A stretch of 53,975 bases of DNA from an uncultured Oscillatoriales cyanobacterium (GTDB taxonomy: Bacteria > Cyanobacteriota > Cyanobacteriia > Cyanobacteriales > Microcoleaceae): the NCBI GenBank assembly GCA_903893625.1, contig CAITND010000184.1, positions 1 to 53,975 of the forward strand. Reading direction: 5' to 3'. Of the stretch, positions 44,306 through 53,973 are shown in pieces. The position numbers and the translations under genes were made by a program. Numbering within the stretch: position 1 is the stretch's first letter; each line of letters opens with the position of its first letter. The notes below the pieces were generated by a model. That model saw nothing but the letters and a program-made list of their open reading frames with translations, searched no databases and was not told where the DNA came from.

Positions 44306-47300
44306 ATGTCATCCCAACCCATTAACCCCGAAACCCGCATCAATCTCTTAAGCTCTCTGTTAACGCAAGAAGACCAACAACAATTGATGAAAAATGCTCT
44401 TGAAGAAACTCAGGGCGATTGGCAAAAAGCTTCAGAAATTTTAAAAGGTATTTTGTCAGAAAATGACCTAAAAAAATTAGATCTGGGATACACCCTTGCT
44501 GAATGGTCTGGCGATAATAGCTCAATTGTTGAACAATTGGTTAACAATACTGAAGTCAATAACCTGCGGGATGTCGCATTAAATTTCAACGTTGAAAAAC
44601 TGACAGAATTAGTAACGCCTGAAAATATACCAGAAACATTTATTTCTGCCCGCACTCTTACGGTAGCTTCACGCCCAATATCATTAAACACAGACTCCAC
44701 TGAGGTAATAGCAGAAGGTGCAGAGACTCCTGTTAACCAAGACGATGAGAAAAAACGCAATTTTGCAATAGCTCTACGCCAGAAACTATTTACCGCAGAA
44801 CCAACTGCTGTACTGCAACGGATGGTGGAAGACACAGAGATTCCCATTGCTGATACTAACATCGGCGCAGGTATCGTAAATTTCCTCAACAATCAACCCG
44901 ATTTTAATATCCGCACCACTTCCGTTTATACCGCATTCAATCACCCTGAAGCATTCAAAGATATTGCCGAAGAACACCGCCCAGGGGTAATGGAGCAGCT
45001 TAAAACCCTGCAACGGACACAAGCCCTTACGCCTATTCCAGAAGCATTGCCAGTCTTAATGAATGCCAATTTAACCTCAGCTTTTCACGTTGCTGAGATG
45101 CCCGAATCCACATTTTTAAGGGCTTATAGTGCCAATTTAGGAGAAGAAACCGCCCGACAAATCTATACCAACGCCATCAATAATCGCCTCCGTAATGAAC
45201 AGGCATTAATGATGATCCGCGAAAATATGCGAGGGACAGGTTTGGCGATTATAGACGCGCAACAAACGATGGAAACACGCATGGCGCGGATGCGAGCAAT
45301 GGCTGATGAACGGCAAGTTCCCATTCCCCTAAACCTTGAACAATTGTTCGGTGATATGGACTACTGCGAATGCGATGATTGCCTCTCGGTTTATAGCCCC
45401 GCTTCCTATTTTGTGGAATTACTGCAATATCTACGCAATAACAATCTTGATTCCGATTCGACTAATCCCGAAGCTATTAAACCAAAAACAGATCCCAAAA
45501 ATATTAAAGGTACTCCCTTAGAAAAACTGTTTCGTCGTCGTCCCGATTTAGGCTGTTTAGAATTAACCTGCGAAAATACCTTTACTGTTCTTCCTTACAT
45601 TGATCTCGTCAACGAAGTTATGGAAAGCTTTGTTGTGCATTTGGAAAAATATAAAAAAGACACAAATAGTCCAAAACAAGCCTATTTAGATATTTTTAAT
45701 GTTGAAGATGAAACCACTAGCGAACTATTAGCCCAACCACAACATACTAACTATGAAGCTTACTGCATTCTGAAAAGTGCGGTTTATCCCTTCACTTTGC
45801 CCTATCATCAACCCATTGACGCTATCCGAATTTTTCTAAAATATTTAGGAACGAGTCGTTACGAACTGTTAGATATTTACCGAGCAGCCGACGAAAATTG
45901 TACCAAACTTTCCCTAACGGACGCGGCACAAAAAGAGCTAAAAGAGATACATCACACTGTTCTGGAACGGGCAGTTGATGCTGAATTTTTAGGAATAACC
46001 CAGGAGGAATATATCATCCTTACCAAAGAAGCTTTCTGGGAAAAACGCTATTTTGAGATCACCCTGAAAAAGACCCCTTCTGTTGACCAATACCAAACGA
46101 ATATCGGGGTCAAGCCCATCTATGAATACTACGGCTATAAAAATCAAGGTAAAATGCTCAGTACCGACGAAGCCCAACAATCGGGACTGACTTTTGTTAA
46201 AAAGCAATTTCTGCCCCGTACAGGCATTGACTATGTGGATTTAGTTGAATTACTAAAAACGCAATTTATCAATCCGAATTATCCCCAAGGTCAGGCCTTG
46301 ACCATCCTTGAAAGTATCCGCTTTAGTTATAAGTTTTTGCAAGATAACTATGTCAATCCTGATAAAAATCTACCTCCAAAACAGCGTTTTACTAAACTAA
46401 TTGAATTTCTCCAAAAAGCCCAGCCTCTAGTTCCTTTACTAGATGCAAGGCTACATCCTAATCCTTGTCAGCAACACAAACCCAATTGGTGTTTGAAAAG
46501 CAAAGATTTAGAGCGATGGGTTTACTGTTACTTTGAAAAAATTGGTCAATTGATAGTGCTGGAAGCGGGGGAAGGACTGAGACTTCCAATTGAAGGTCAG
46601 TTATTTACAGAGCGTTTTACAGAAGGTTTTCAGCCAGAATTTGTTGGTACTTTACGCAAAGATGGAACGATTGTTGATCAAAATGGACAAATTATTGGGA
46701 ATGTCACAATTGATAGTAAAGTCGTGGATGTCAATAAGAAGCCATTCATCGATCAATTTGGGGAAGATACTTGGTTGCAAGTTAGAGATCTAAAGTCTCC
46801 CAACAATCCGATGGGCTTCGTCGATTCACGTAGCATTTTGGTTGACAAAGGGCGAGAGGAACTCGTGAACTGGCTCCCTGCTCAGGATACCTGTGATCTC
46901 GATAAAGTTCGGTTAGTACATTTAGATGGCTCCGTTCTGACGGTCGAAGAATACGATCGCCTCCACCGTTTTATTCGACTCTGGCGAAAACTAGGCTGGA
47001 CAATTGATGAAACCGATAAAGCCTTAGTGGGATTGTCTGTTGCTTCCACACCTGTTACTAATGGGCAATCCCCAGAAGACTCCGAAGATTGCGAAGTAGT
47101 TGGCTTTGATAACTTTATTGACGAAGACTGTAGCCGTAAAACTCAACCAGAGGATGATAATTGTGGCTGTGATGATGATGATCACGAAGACCCTGATCAA
47201 TGGCATTGCCCCGATATTCCTCAAATTAAAGCGGAAATTACGCCTCATTTCTTACATCAGTTAGTCGCAGTCTGTAAATTGTTAGATCGAACAGGATTAC

Positions 47301-50300
47301 CCTTACCTAAACTGCTCACTTTTTGGGCAGATATTACCACAGTTGGGAAAAAATCTCTTTATTCGCGCTTATTTTTAACCCATAATCTCTTGGGAATTGA
47401 CAAGGTATTTAAAGCTGATGCTGATGGTAATTATTTAACCCAACAGCCGAAACCCAAAATTACCGAACATTTACCCATCTTAATGGCGGTACTCAACCTA
47501 AAAATTGATGACATTACCAAACTGATAGCTGTTGCTAAAAAGATCGATCCATTAATGTCCGATGATCTAACCTTACACAATGTATCGGTACTTTATCGTC
47601 ACAGCTTATTGGCTAAAATTTTACATATCAAAATCTCAGAATTAGAAGACGCGATTAAATTATTTAATTCCCCCTTAGCAAATGCCTGGAGTACCCTATC
47701 TTTATTGGAAATTTGGGAGAAAATGGAAAATGCGGGCTTTACCTTCCGCCAATTAAATTACATTATCCAAGATAAGGATGATCAACTGCGTCCCATTGGC
47801 CCATCTAACCAGGCTATTTTACAAATTACCAAGGTTCTTTATGACGGATTAAACGCTATTGAGCGGGATCATAAAGACATTGATTTGCCAAAAGAGAAAA
47901 AGGAAAAAGAAGAAACTACTGCGGCTCAAAAAGAAGAGATTCCAGACGAGAAAAAACAAGAGGCTACATCTGAATTAGTCCGAACCAAAGCGGGTTTATT
48001 CTTTGAATCTTCAGTAGTAGAGAAAATTATGGGGCTACTGGAAGGGACAACAGTTTATTCCACAAATGCCCCTTTGAATCTGACAATTACTATCCCTGAA
48101 TCTCAAAAGAGCCTAACTAAAAAACTCAAATACAGTTACCAAAAAGAAGCCACTCCTCCCAAAGCAGGATTGCAAGTAACGGGGATTCTGACTGATAAGG
48201 AAAAAGCCCAAGCTAAGGCACTTTCTACCGATCCAGGATGGGCAAAAGCAATTGATCGGGTCGGCAAACAAGCCCAAAATATTTTGAGTGATGCACTATC
48301 AGGAATTTTCCCAAAATCAGAGAAGGAAAAAACTGATGTTAACTCAACAAATCACTGTCCTCTTACACCAGAAGAAAATGAACTGAAAAATATCCTACTG
48401 AGTGGTGACGATGAAAATTCGGCGGCTGAAAAACGTTTTTATTTTCTAAAATATTTTCTGCCATTCCTGCGAAAATTCCTGGCTCATCGGTTTATTGTTG
48501 ATACGGTAGCTGGGGCAACCAGTTTGCCAAGTGCGACCACCGATGTTTTATTGTCGGACTTACTAAAGATTGATTCTACCAAAGAACCCGCGATTAATGT
48601 ATTAGCAAATATCAAAGTTCAACCCAATCAAGATTCAGGCGTTTGGCAAGGATTTTTGATTCCTCCCACTGACGAAGCTTTTACTTTTGTGGCAATAAGC
48701 GAGACTAAGCCACAACCATTAGAACTTGAAAACGAACTGATTCAGTTCACAGTTCAACAGGAAGATCCGTCTAATGTTTGGTCAACGGAGTCAACCTCGA
48801 AAAAACTCAAAAATGGTAAGTTATACTCCTTCAAAGTTAATGGGTTGCCTATGAATCAACTGCAATGGAAAACAGCCACGTTATCTGTTGCCACGATTCC
48901 CACGTCTGCTCTATTACCTGACTATACAAATGGGAACGAATCTATTGAGTTAGAAATCCTAAAGAAACTGTCGAAAGCGTCCTTAGTGATCAATGGCTTT
49001 AACCTGAGTGCTGATGAAATTACCTATTGGCAAGAACATTCAGCGTATTTTGATCAATTTAATATTAACAAAATTGGTCTTCAATCTTGGTTACGGCTAG
49101 AGGCTTATGCAAACCTCCGTAACAGCTTACCTAAGACTGAAAACAATTTATTGGACTTATTTGCCTGGGCTTCTGGCAAGGCTGATGTAAAAGAACTCAG
49201 TCAACAAATTGCGGATGTAACCCTTTGGGATAAAGACAATATTGAAAAATTAATTCGAGCTAAACATTTTGACCTGAAACACCCCCAAGCGTTTGGGAAT
49301 GAAATCAATTTGATTAAGTTGCAAAAAGCCTTGGTTATCGCTGACAAAATTGGGGTTGATATTGATTCTTTATTTGATTGGGCTAAACCTGGCTCGAAGT
49401 TTTGGGCTTGTCACGATATTGCCGAAAAAATTCGTAAAGCGATTCGCGCTCGTTACGATCAAGAAGATTGGGAACAAGTAGTCAAACCCCTTAATGATGA
49501 ACTGCGGGAACACCAGAAACTCGCTTTAATTAGCTATTTATTAGTGCAAGAGGAGTTGATTAAATGGGCTGCACCAGGGGTGTTAGATGCGGATAGTTTG
49601 TTTGAGTTTTTCCTGATTGATGTGCAAATGGATGCCTGCATGGAAACTTCTCGCATCAAGCAGGCAATTTCCAGTGTTCAGTTGTTTATTCAACGCTGTT
49701 TTCTAGGGTTGGAAGCTAAATATGATGGTGTTGAAAATCATATATTAGACCGCGATCGCTGGGACTGGATGCAGCGTTACCGCGTTTGGGAAGCCAACCT
49801 TAAGGTCTTTTGCTATCCCGAAAACTTGACTGAACCCACTCTCCGCGATGATAAAAGTCCATTCTATAAGGAACTGGAATCAGAATTATTGCAAAAGGAT
49901 ATTAATGAACAAACCGTTCAAGATGCCTTGAAAAACTACTTATTTAAAGTAGATGAGGTAGCAAATTTAAAGGTAGTAGGTTTATTTCTTGACACCGAAG
50001 GGAATAAATTACATATCTTCTCGCGGACACGGAATGCGCCTTACTTTTTTTATTACCGTTATTTCGACATCACAGAAAAAAATTGGTATCCCTGGGAAAA
50101 AGTACAAGTGGATATTCCCAGTTATGACTGGGAAGAAGACGGAAAAATCACAAAAAATGGAACTTATTTAATTCCAGTGGTTTGGAATAAGCGGCTCTTG
50201 ATTTTCTTTCCTCAATTTATGAAGAAAACGAAATCTCAATCAAAACAAAATGAGAAAAGTTTTCAAACGATTGGAAGCGAACCTCTATCTGCAAATCAGC

Positions 50301-53300
50301 CTATTGAATATTGGGAAATCAAAATGGGATGGAGTGAATATCGGAATGGAAAGTGGACACAAAAACAGCTTTCTGCTGAGGCTGTTTATGATGATCCTAA
50401 TCCTACTCCTCCTATTTCTACTCCACCAAAAGAATTATCAAATATAAGTTCTTACGAATTTCTGCCCAGTATAGTTAATGTTCAAGAACCAAAACAAGAA
50501 CCAAAAATCGTAATTACTGTTTGGAATTTCTCAAGTTCATTAGGGGGGTTTAACTTAACTGGTAGTCAAGTATTTAAAAGTGAGGCATTAAGTTTTCCAG
50601 TAGGAAATACTGTAAATTTCCACTATTTTGATAATGATGCAAAAATATACTCCTTACAAAGTGCAACGTCAAATCCAAACATTGCCAACCCAGATTTAGT
50701 TGGGAAGGCTCCTTATTCAAATGATCAAAAAGTAAGTCTTACAATCAAGGTCTCTGACGATTCCAATGAATTGAAATTCAATCATCCTTTTGCTCATGAA
50801 CTATTAGGTAAACTAACAAGTGGTAATCTTGATGACTTGTTTAAGTATTACCATGAAAATGTATCCATTTCTTCAACATTAGCAGAAGATGCCTATGGAC
50901 AATATAACGATGATGATCCAATTACTGATAATTCAAAACTTTATGATGAGCTAAAACGTCCTTATTCCCTATACAACTGGGAGGTTGCTTTCCACGCGCC
51001 CATGCAATTGGTTGACAGTTTACTTAAATCCAACCAATTTGAACAAGCTTTAAAGATGTGCCATTACGTTTTTAATCCATACGCAGAAGGCACTGGTAAA
51101 GAACGTTTTTGGCAATTTCCGCCCTTTCAAGTTGTTGACACTGAAGATGTTTTAGAGAAATTCTTCATTGGACTACAACCAAATACTTCCAATGATCGAA
51201 TTAATGAATGGCGCAATAAACCCTTTCAACCCCATGTCATTGCGCGATCGCGTCCCGTAGCCTACATGAAATGGGTGGTAATGAAATATATCGAAATTCT
51301 CATTGCTTGGGGTGACTATTTATTTAAGCAAGATACGATCGAAACCCTTAACCAAGCGACCCAACTTTATGTATTAGCTGCCCATATCTATGGGCCGCGA
51401 GGACAAAAAATTCCTAAACGCGGAAAAATTGAACCCCAAACCTATCTGTCACTGTTGGACAAATGGGACGCATTTGGGAATGCAATGGTTGAGTTAGAAC
51501 TAGCATTTCCCTTTAGTAATCAAACTCCCTTTGGAGTAGGAGTCAGCAACGGCGTGGTGGGATTCGCTAATATCTTTGGCTTTGCAACAAGTCTTTATTT
51601 CTGCATTCCCGATAACCCCAAATTACGCGCTCTGCGAGATACCATTGATGATCGTCTCTTCAAAATCCGCCACTGTCAAAACATCGAAGGCGTGTTCCGT
51701 AAACTACCTCTATTTGAGCCGCCCATTGATCCCGCCTTATTAGTCCAAGCGGCTGCTCAAGGACTGAGTTTAGCCAGCGTACTAAACGACCTAAACAGTC
51801 CCATGCCCAACTATCGTTTTGCTTATTTAGTGCAAAAAGCCCTAGAACTCTGTGGCAAACTCGAATCAATGGGTAGTGCTTTCCTGTCCGTCAAAGAAAA
51901 ACAAGATGGAGAAGCTTTATCTAAACTGCGAGCAATCCACGAAACCACGATGCAAAACTTGATTATGGAGGTGAAAAAACAGCAGTTAGAAGAAGCCCAA
52001 AAATCCGTAGAAGCCTTACAACAAAATCGAAAAGGGCCATACTACCGCTTACAGCATTACCTGAAACTCATTGGTGAAGATTTAGGTAAAGTCCCTAATA
52101 AAAATACCGATTTTAGCGAATTACCCGATGCAATTGAAACCCTTGATGAAGGTGGCTTAAAGCTAATTCAGTCCGAAAAAAACGAAATGGAAAAAGCTAG
52201 TGCAGCCGCAGACTGGCAAATTGGAATTGGGACTGTAGAGACACTTGCAAGTGTATTCCATGCCTTACCTAATGTAAATGCTGATGGAAAACCATTAGGT
52301 GTTGGAGTAACTGTAAGATGGGGCCCAGGAAACTTAGCTCAAGCAACTCAAGCTGTAGCTCGTGGTTTGAAGGTATATGCTGATAATCTCTCTTACCAAT
52401 CCACAGATGCTGGTCGAAAAGGAGGTTTCTTGCGTCGCGCTCAAGAGTGGGTACAACAAGCCAACGTCGCTGGCTATGAAATCAAAAACATTGACAAACA
52501 GATATTAACCCAACAAATTCGGATCAATATTGCCAACCAAGAAATTACCAATCAGCAGAAACAAATTGATCATCTTCAAGAGGTGGAGGAATTTATCAAA
52601 AATAAATATACCAACATCGAACTCTATCTTTGGATGGAAGGGCAAATAAAAACTTTGTTTTATCAGACCTATACCCTAGCCTACGAAATAGCCAAAAAAG
52701 CCGAACAAGTTTTCCGTTTCGAGCGGGGACTAACTACCTCTAACTTCATCCAATTTGGTTACTGGGATGTTGCCCACGATGGCTTATTAGCAGGTGAAAA
52801 ATTATATGTCGGGTTAAAACAACTCGAATCTGCCTACAACGAAAAACGGGGCCATGATTACGAAATTACCAAACAGATTTCCCTACGACAAATTAATCCC
52901 CTAGCTTTAATCGAGTTAAAAGAAACGGGAACTTGCGAATTTGCTCTACCCGAAGTGCTATTCGATATGGATTATCCTGGCCACTATATGCGCCGTATTA
53001 AATCCGTAGCCCTAACCATTCCCTGCGTCGCTGGCCCCTATACTAGCATCAACTCTACCCTGCGGTTACTAGAACATAAATTCCGTATTAATGCGATCGC
53101 CAAAGACAAAAATGACTATCTCGAGAAGACAGAAGAAACCGATGAGCGTTTTAGCACAGTGAATGTCCCGATTGTGGCGATCGCTACTAGCTCTGGTCAA
53201 AATGATAGTGGCGTTTTTGAACTCAACTTCAAAGACGAACGCTATATGCCCTTTGAAGGAGCCGGTATTATTAGTAAATGGCGGCTTGAATTACCAAAAG

Positions 53301-53830
53301 AGTTCCGACAATTCGACTATGACACGATCTCAGATGCGATCGTACATATACGTTATACAGCTTTAGAGGGCGGAGATAAGCTCAAGAAGCCTGCTGCTGA
53401 ATCCGTGATGGCTTACATCAAAAGTGTCGAAGAATTGAGTCGAGATGAAGGTCTATTTGCCGCTTTTGACCTGAAACATGACTTTCCAAACGAGTGGTAC
53501 AAGGCTATGAATCCTCCGGCTGGCAGCACTGAGCGAGTGCTAATGCTTAACAATCTAAACGAGCGGTTGCCGATTTTTACTAAAGGAAAAGATCCAAAGC
53601 AGATTCAAGCCATTGATGTGTATTTAGTTACACCCACGAAACTGTCAGCTTCGCTGATGCAGGACACCGAGATGATTCCTTTCATAGATGGATCGCCAGT
53701 AGGAGAAACAATGAAAGCATTCGTGATTAAAGATAATAATCTCCCGATGAATAGCTGGCAATTGAAGATTCAAGATGTAAAAACTAAGATTGATAAGCTC
53801 TGGTTACTCGTCAGGTATGTATTGAAGTGA
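44306..53830 (+). CDS. Tc toxin TcA subunit (pore-forming translocation subunit)
   Basis: This 3174-residue protein is longer than typical TcA (about 2500). The N-terminal helical shell contains the VRP1-type hallmark DDCLSVYSPASYFVELLQYL near residues 357-376 and LFRRRPDLGCLELTCENT. A Cys/Asp-rich insertion lies near 925-970. The neuraminidase-like region is near 1880-1975 (FLDTEGNKLHIFSRTR, WYPWEKVQVDI). YNWEVAFHAPMQLVDSLL lies near 2225. The coiled-coil pore region runs from about 2530 to 2770. The C-terminal TcB-binding domain, about 2770-3174, includes YLWMEGQIKTLFYQTY, FGYWDVAHDGLLAGEKLY and YPGHYMRRIKSVALTIPCV. By family knowledge, five copies form a syringe that docks the TcB-TcC cage and injects the effector through a target membrane. 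GAGG lies eight bases before the ATG. An IS200/IS605-type end begins right after the stop. Confidence 0.93.
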   Translation: MSSQPINPETRINLLSSLLTQEDQQQLMKNALEETQGDWQKASEILKGILSENDLKKLDLGYTLAEWSGDNSSIVEQLVNNTEVNNLRDVALNFNVEKLTELVTPENIPETFISARTLTVASRPISLNTDSTEVIAEGAETPVNQDDEKKRNFAIALRQKLFTAEPTAVLQRMVEDTEIPIADTNIGAGIVNFLNNQPDFNIRTTSVYTAFNHPEAFKDIAEEHRPGVMEQLKTLQRTQALTPIPEALPVLMNANLTSAFHVAEMPESTFLRAYSANLGEETARQIYTNAINNRLRNEQALMMIRENMRGTGLAIIDAQQTMETRMARMRAMADERQVPIPLNLEQLFGDMDYCECDDCLSVYSPASYFVELLQYLRNNNLDSDSTNPEAIKPKTDPKNIKGTPLEKLFRRRPDLGCLELTCENTFTVLPYIDLVNEVMESFVVHLEKYKKDTNSPKQAYLDIFNVEDETTSELLAQPQHTNYEAYCILKSAVYPFTLPYHQPIDAIRIFLKYLGTSRYELLDIYRAADENCTKLSLTDAAQKELKEIHHTVLERAVDAEFLGITQEEYIILTKEAFWEKRYFEITLKKTPSVDQYQTNIGVKPIYEYYGYKNQGKMLSTDEAQQSGLTFVKKQFLPRTGIDYVDLVELLKTQFINPNYPQGQALTILESIRFSYKFLQDNYVNPDKNLPPKQRFTKLIEFLQKAQPLVPLLDARLHPNPCQQHKPNWCLKSKDLERWVYCYFEKIGQLIVLEAGEGLRLPIEGQLFTERFTEGFQPEFVGTLRKDGTIVDQNGQIIGNVTIDSKVVDVNKKPFIDQFGEDTWLQVRDLKSPNNPMGFVDSRSILVDKGREELVNWLPAQDTCDLDKVRLVHLDGSVLTVEEYDRLHRFIRLWRKLGWTIDETDKALVGLSVASTPVTNGQSPEDSEDCEVVGFDNFIDEDCSRKTQPEDDNCGCDDDDHEDPDQWHCPDIPQIKAEITPHFLHQLVAVCKLLDRTGLPLPKLLTFWADITTVGKKSLYSRLFLTHNLLGIDKVFKADADGNYLTQQPKPKITEHLPILMAVLNLKIDDITKLIAVAKKIDPLMSDDLTLHNVSVLYRHSLLAKILHIKISELEDAIKLFNSPLANAWSTLSLLEIWEKMENAGFTFRQLNYIIQDKDDQLRPIGPSNQAILQITKVLYDGLNAIERDHKDIDLPKEKKEKEETTAAQKEEIPDEKKQEATSELVRTKAGLFFESSVVEKIMGLLEGTTVYSTNAPLNLTITIPESQKSLTKKLKYSYQKEATPPKAGLQVTGILTDKEKAQAKALSTDPGWAKAIDRVGKQAQNILSDALSGIFPKSEKEKTDVNSTNHCPLTPEENELKNILLSGDDENSAAEKRFYFLKYFLPFLRKFLAHRFIVDTVAGATSLPSATTDVLLSDLLKIDSTKEPAINVLANIKVQPNQDSGVWQGFLIPPTDEAFTFVAISETKPQPLELENELIQFTVQQEDPSNVWSTESTSKKLKNGKLYSFKVNGLPMNQLQWKTATLSVATIPTSALLPDYTNGNESIELEILKKLSKASLVINGFNLSADEITYWQEHSAYFDQFNINKIGLQSWLRLEAYANLRNSLPKTENNLLDLFAWASGKADVKELSQQIADVTLWDKDNIEKLIRAKHFDLKHPQAFGNEINLIKLQKALVIADKIGVDIDSLFDWAKPGSKFWACHDIAEKIRKAIRARYDQEDWEQVVKPLNDELREHQKLALISYLLVQEELIKWAAPGVLDADSLFEFFLIDVQMDACMETSRIKQAISSVQLFIQRCFLGLEAKYDGVENHILDRDRWDWMQRYRVWEANLKVFCYPENLTEPTLRDDKSPFYKELESELLQKDINEQTVQDALKNYLFKVDEVANLKVVGLFLDTEGNKLHIFSRTRNAPYFFYYRYFDITEKNWYPWEKVQVDIPSYDWEEDGKITKNGTYLIPVVWNKRLLIFFPQFMKKTKSQSKQNEKSFQTIGSEPLSANQPIEYWEIKMGWSEYRNGKWTQKQLSAEAVYDDPNPTPPISTPPKELSNISSYEFLPSIVNVQEPKQEPKIVITVWNFSSSLGGFNLTGSQVFKSEALSFPVGNTVNFHYFDNDAKIYSLQSATSNPNIANPDLVGKAPYSNDQKVSLTIKVSDDSNELKFNHPFAHELLGKLTSGNLDDLFKYYHENVSISSTLAEDAYGQYNDDDPITDNSKLYDELKRPYSLYNWEVAFHAPMQLVDSLLKSNQFEQALKMCHYVFNPYAEGTGKERFWQFPPFQVVDTEDVLEKFFIGLQPNTSNDRINEWRNKPFQPHVIARSRPVAYMKWVVMKYIEILIAWGDYLFKQDTIETLNQATQLYVLAAHIYGPRGQKIPKRGKIEPQTYLSLLDKWDAFGNAMVELELAFPFSNQTPFGVGVSNGVVGFANIFGFATSLYFCIPDNPKLRALRDTIDDRLFKIRHCQNIEGVFRKLPLFEPPIDPALLVQAAAQGLSLASVLNDLNSPMPNYRFAYLVQKALELCGKLESMGSAFLSVKEKQDGEALSKLRAIHETTMQNLIMEVKKQQLEEAQKSVEALQQNRKGPYYRLQHYLKLIGEDLGKVPNKNTDFSELPDAIETLDEGGLKLIQSEKNEMEKASAAADWQIGIGTVETLASVFHALPNVNADGKPLGVGVTVRWGPGNLAQATQAVARGLKVYADNLSYQSTDAGRKGGFLRRAQEWVQQANVAGYEIKNIDKQILTQQIRINIANQEITNQQKQIDHLQEVEEFIKNKYTNIELYLWMEGQIKTLFYQTYTLAYEIAKKAEQVFRFERGLTTSNFIQFGYWDVAHDGLLAGEKLYVGLKQLESAYNEKRGHDYEITKQISLRQINPLALIELKETGTCEFALPEVLFDMDYPGHYMRRIKSVALTIPCVAGPYTSINSTLRLLEHKFRINAIAKDKNDYLEKTEETDERFSTVNVPIVAIATSSGQNDSGVFELNFKDERYMPFEGAGIISKWRLELPKEFRQFDYDTISDAIVHIRYTALEGGDKLKKPAAESVMAYIKSVEELSRDEGLFAAFDLKHDFPNEWYKAMNPPAGSTERVLMLNNLNERLPIFTKGKDPKQIQAIDVYLVTPTKLSASLMQDTEMIPFIDGSPVGETMKAFVIKDNNLPMNSWQLKIQDVKTKIDKLWLLVRYVLK

Positions 53831-53841
53831 AGCATTGACAC

Positions 53842-53864
53842 TCTCAGGTCTGAAGACGCTGAGA
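53842..53864. repeat. Subterminal hairpin of IS200/IS605-type element
   Basis: TCTCAG and GTCT pair with AGAC and CTGAGA around a GA loop with one bulged G. This is the type of hairpin recognised by TnpA-type Y1 transposases; its position next to the element tip fits. Confidence 0.75.
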
Positions 53865-53889
53865 TTCTTGGTTCAACGAAACCACTTAA

Positions 53890-53973
53890 TTAAAGTACCT
53901 TGCAGTGCTTTAACCAGAGGTGGGATTCTCCCCAAGCGTAAATTTGGGTATGCCCTACCCTATTCGCATTGCT
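53890..53973 (-). CDS. tnpB: TnpB family protein, C-terminus only (partial)
   Basis: The last 27 codons on the minus strand read SNANRVGHTQIYAWGESHLW and then a short tail to a stop at 53890-53892. VGHTQIYAxG matches the extreme C-terminus of cyanobacterial TnpB proteins, the RNA-guided nucleases of IS200/IS605 elements. The rest lies outside the window, so intactness cannot be judged. Confidence 0.75.
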   Translation of the reverse strand, partial: SNANRVGHTQIYAWGESHLWLKHCKVL

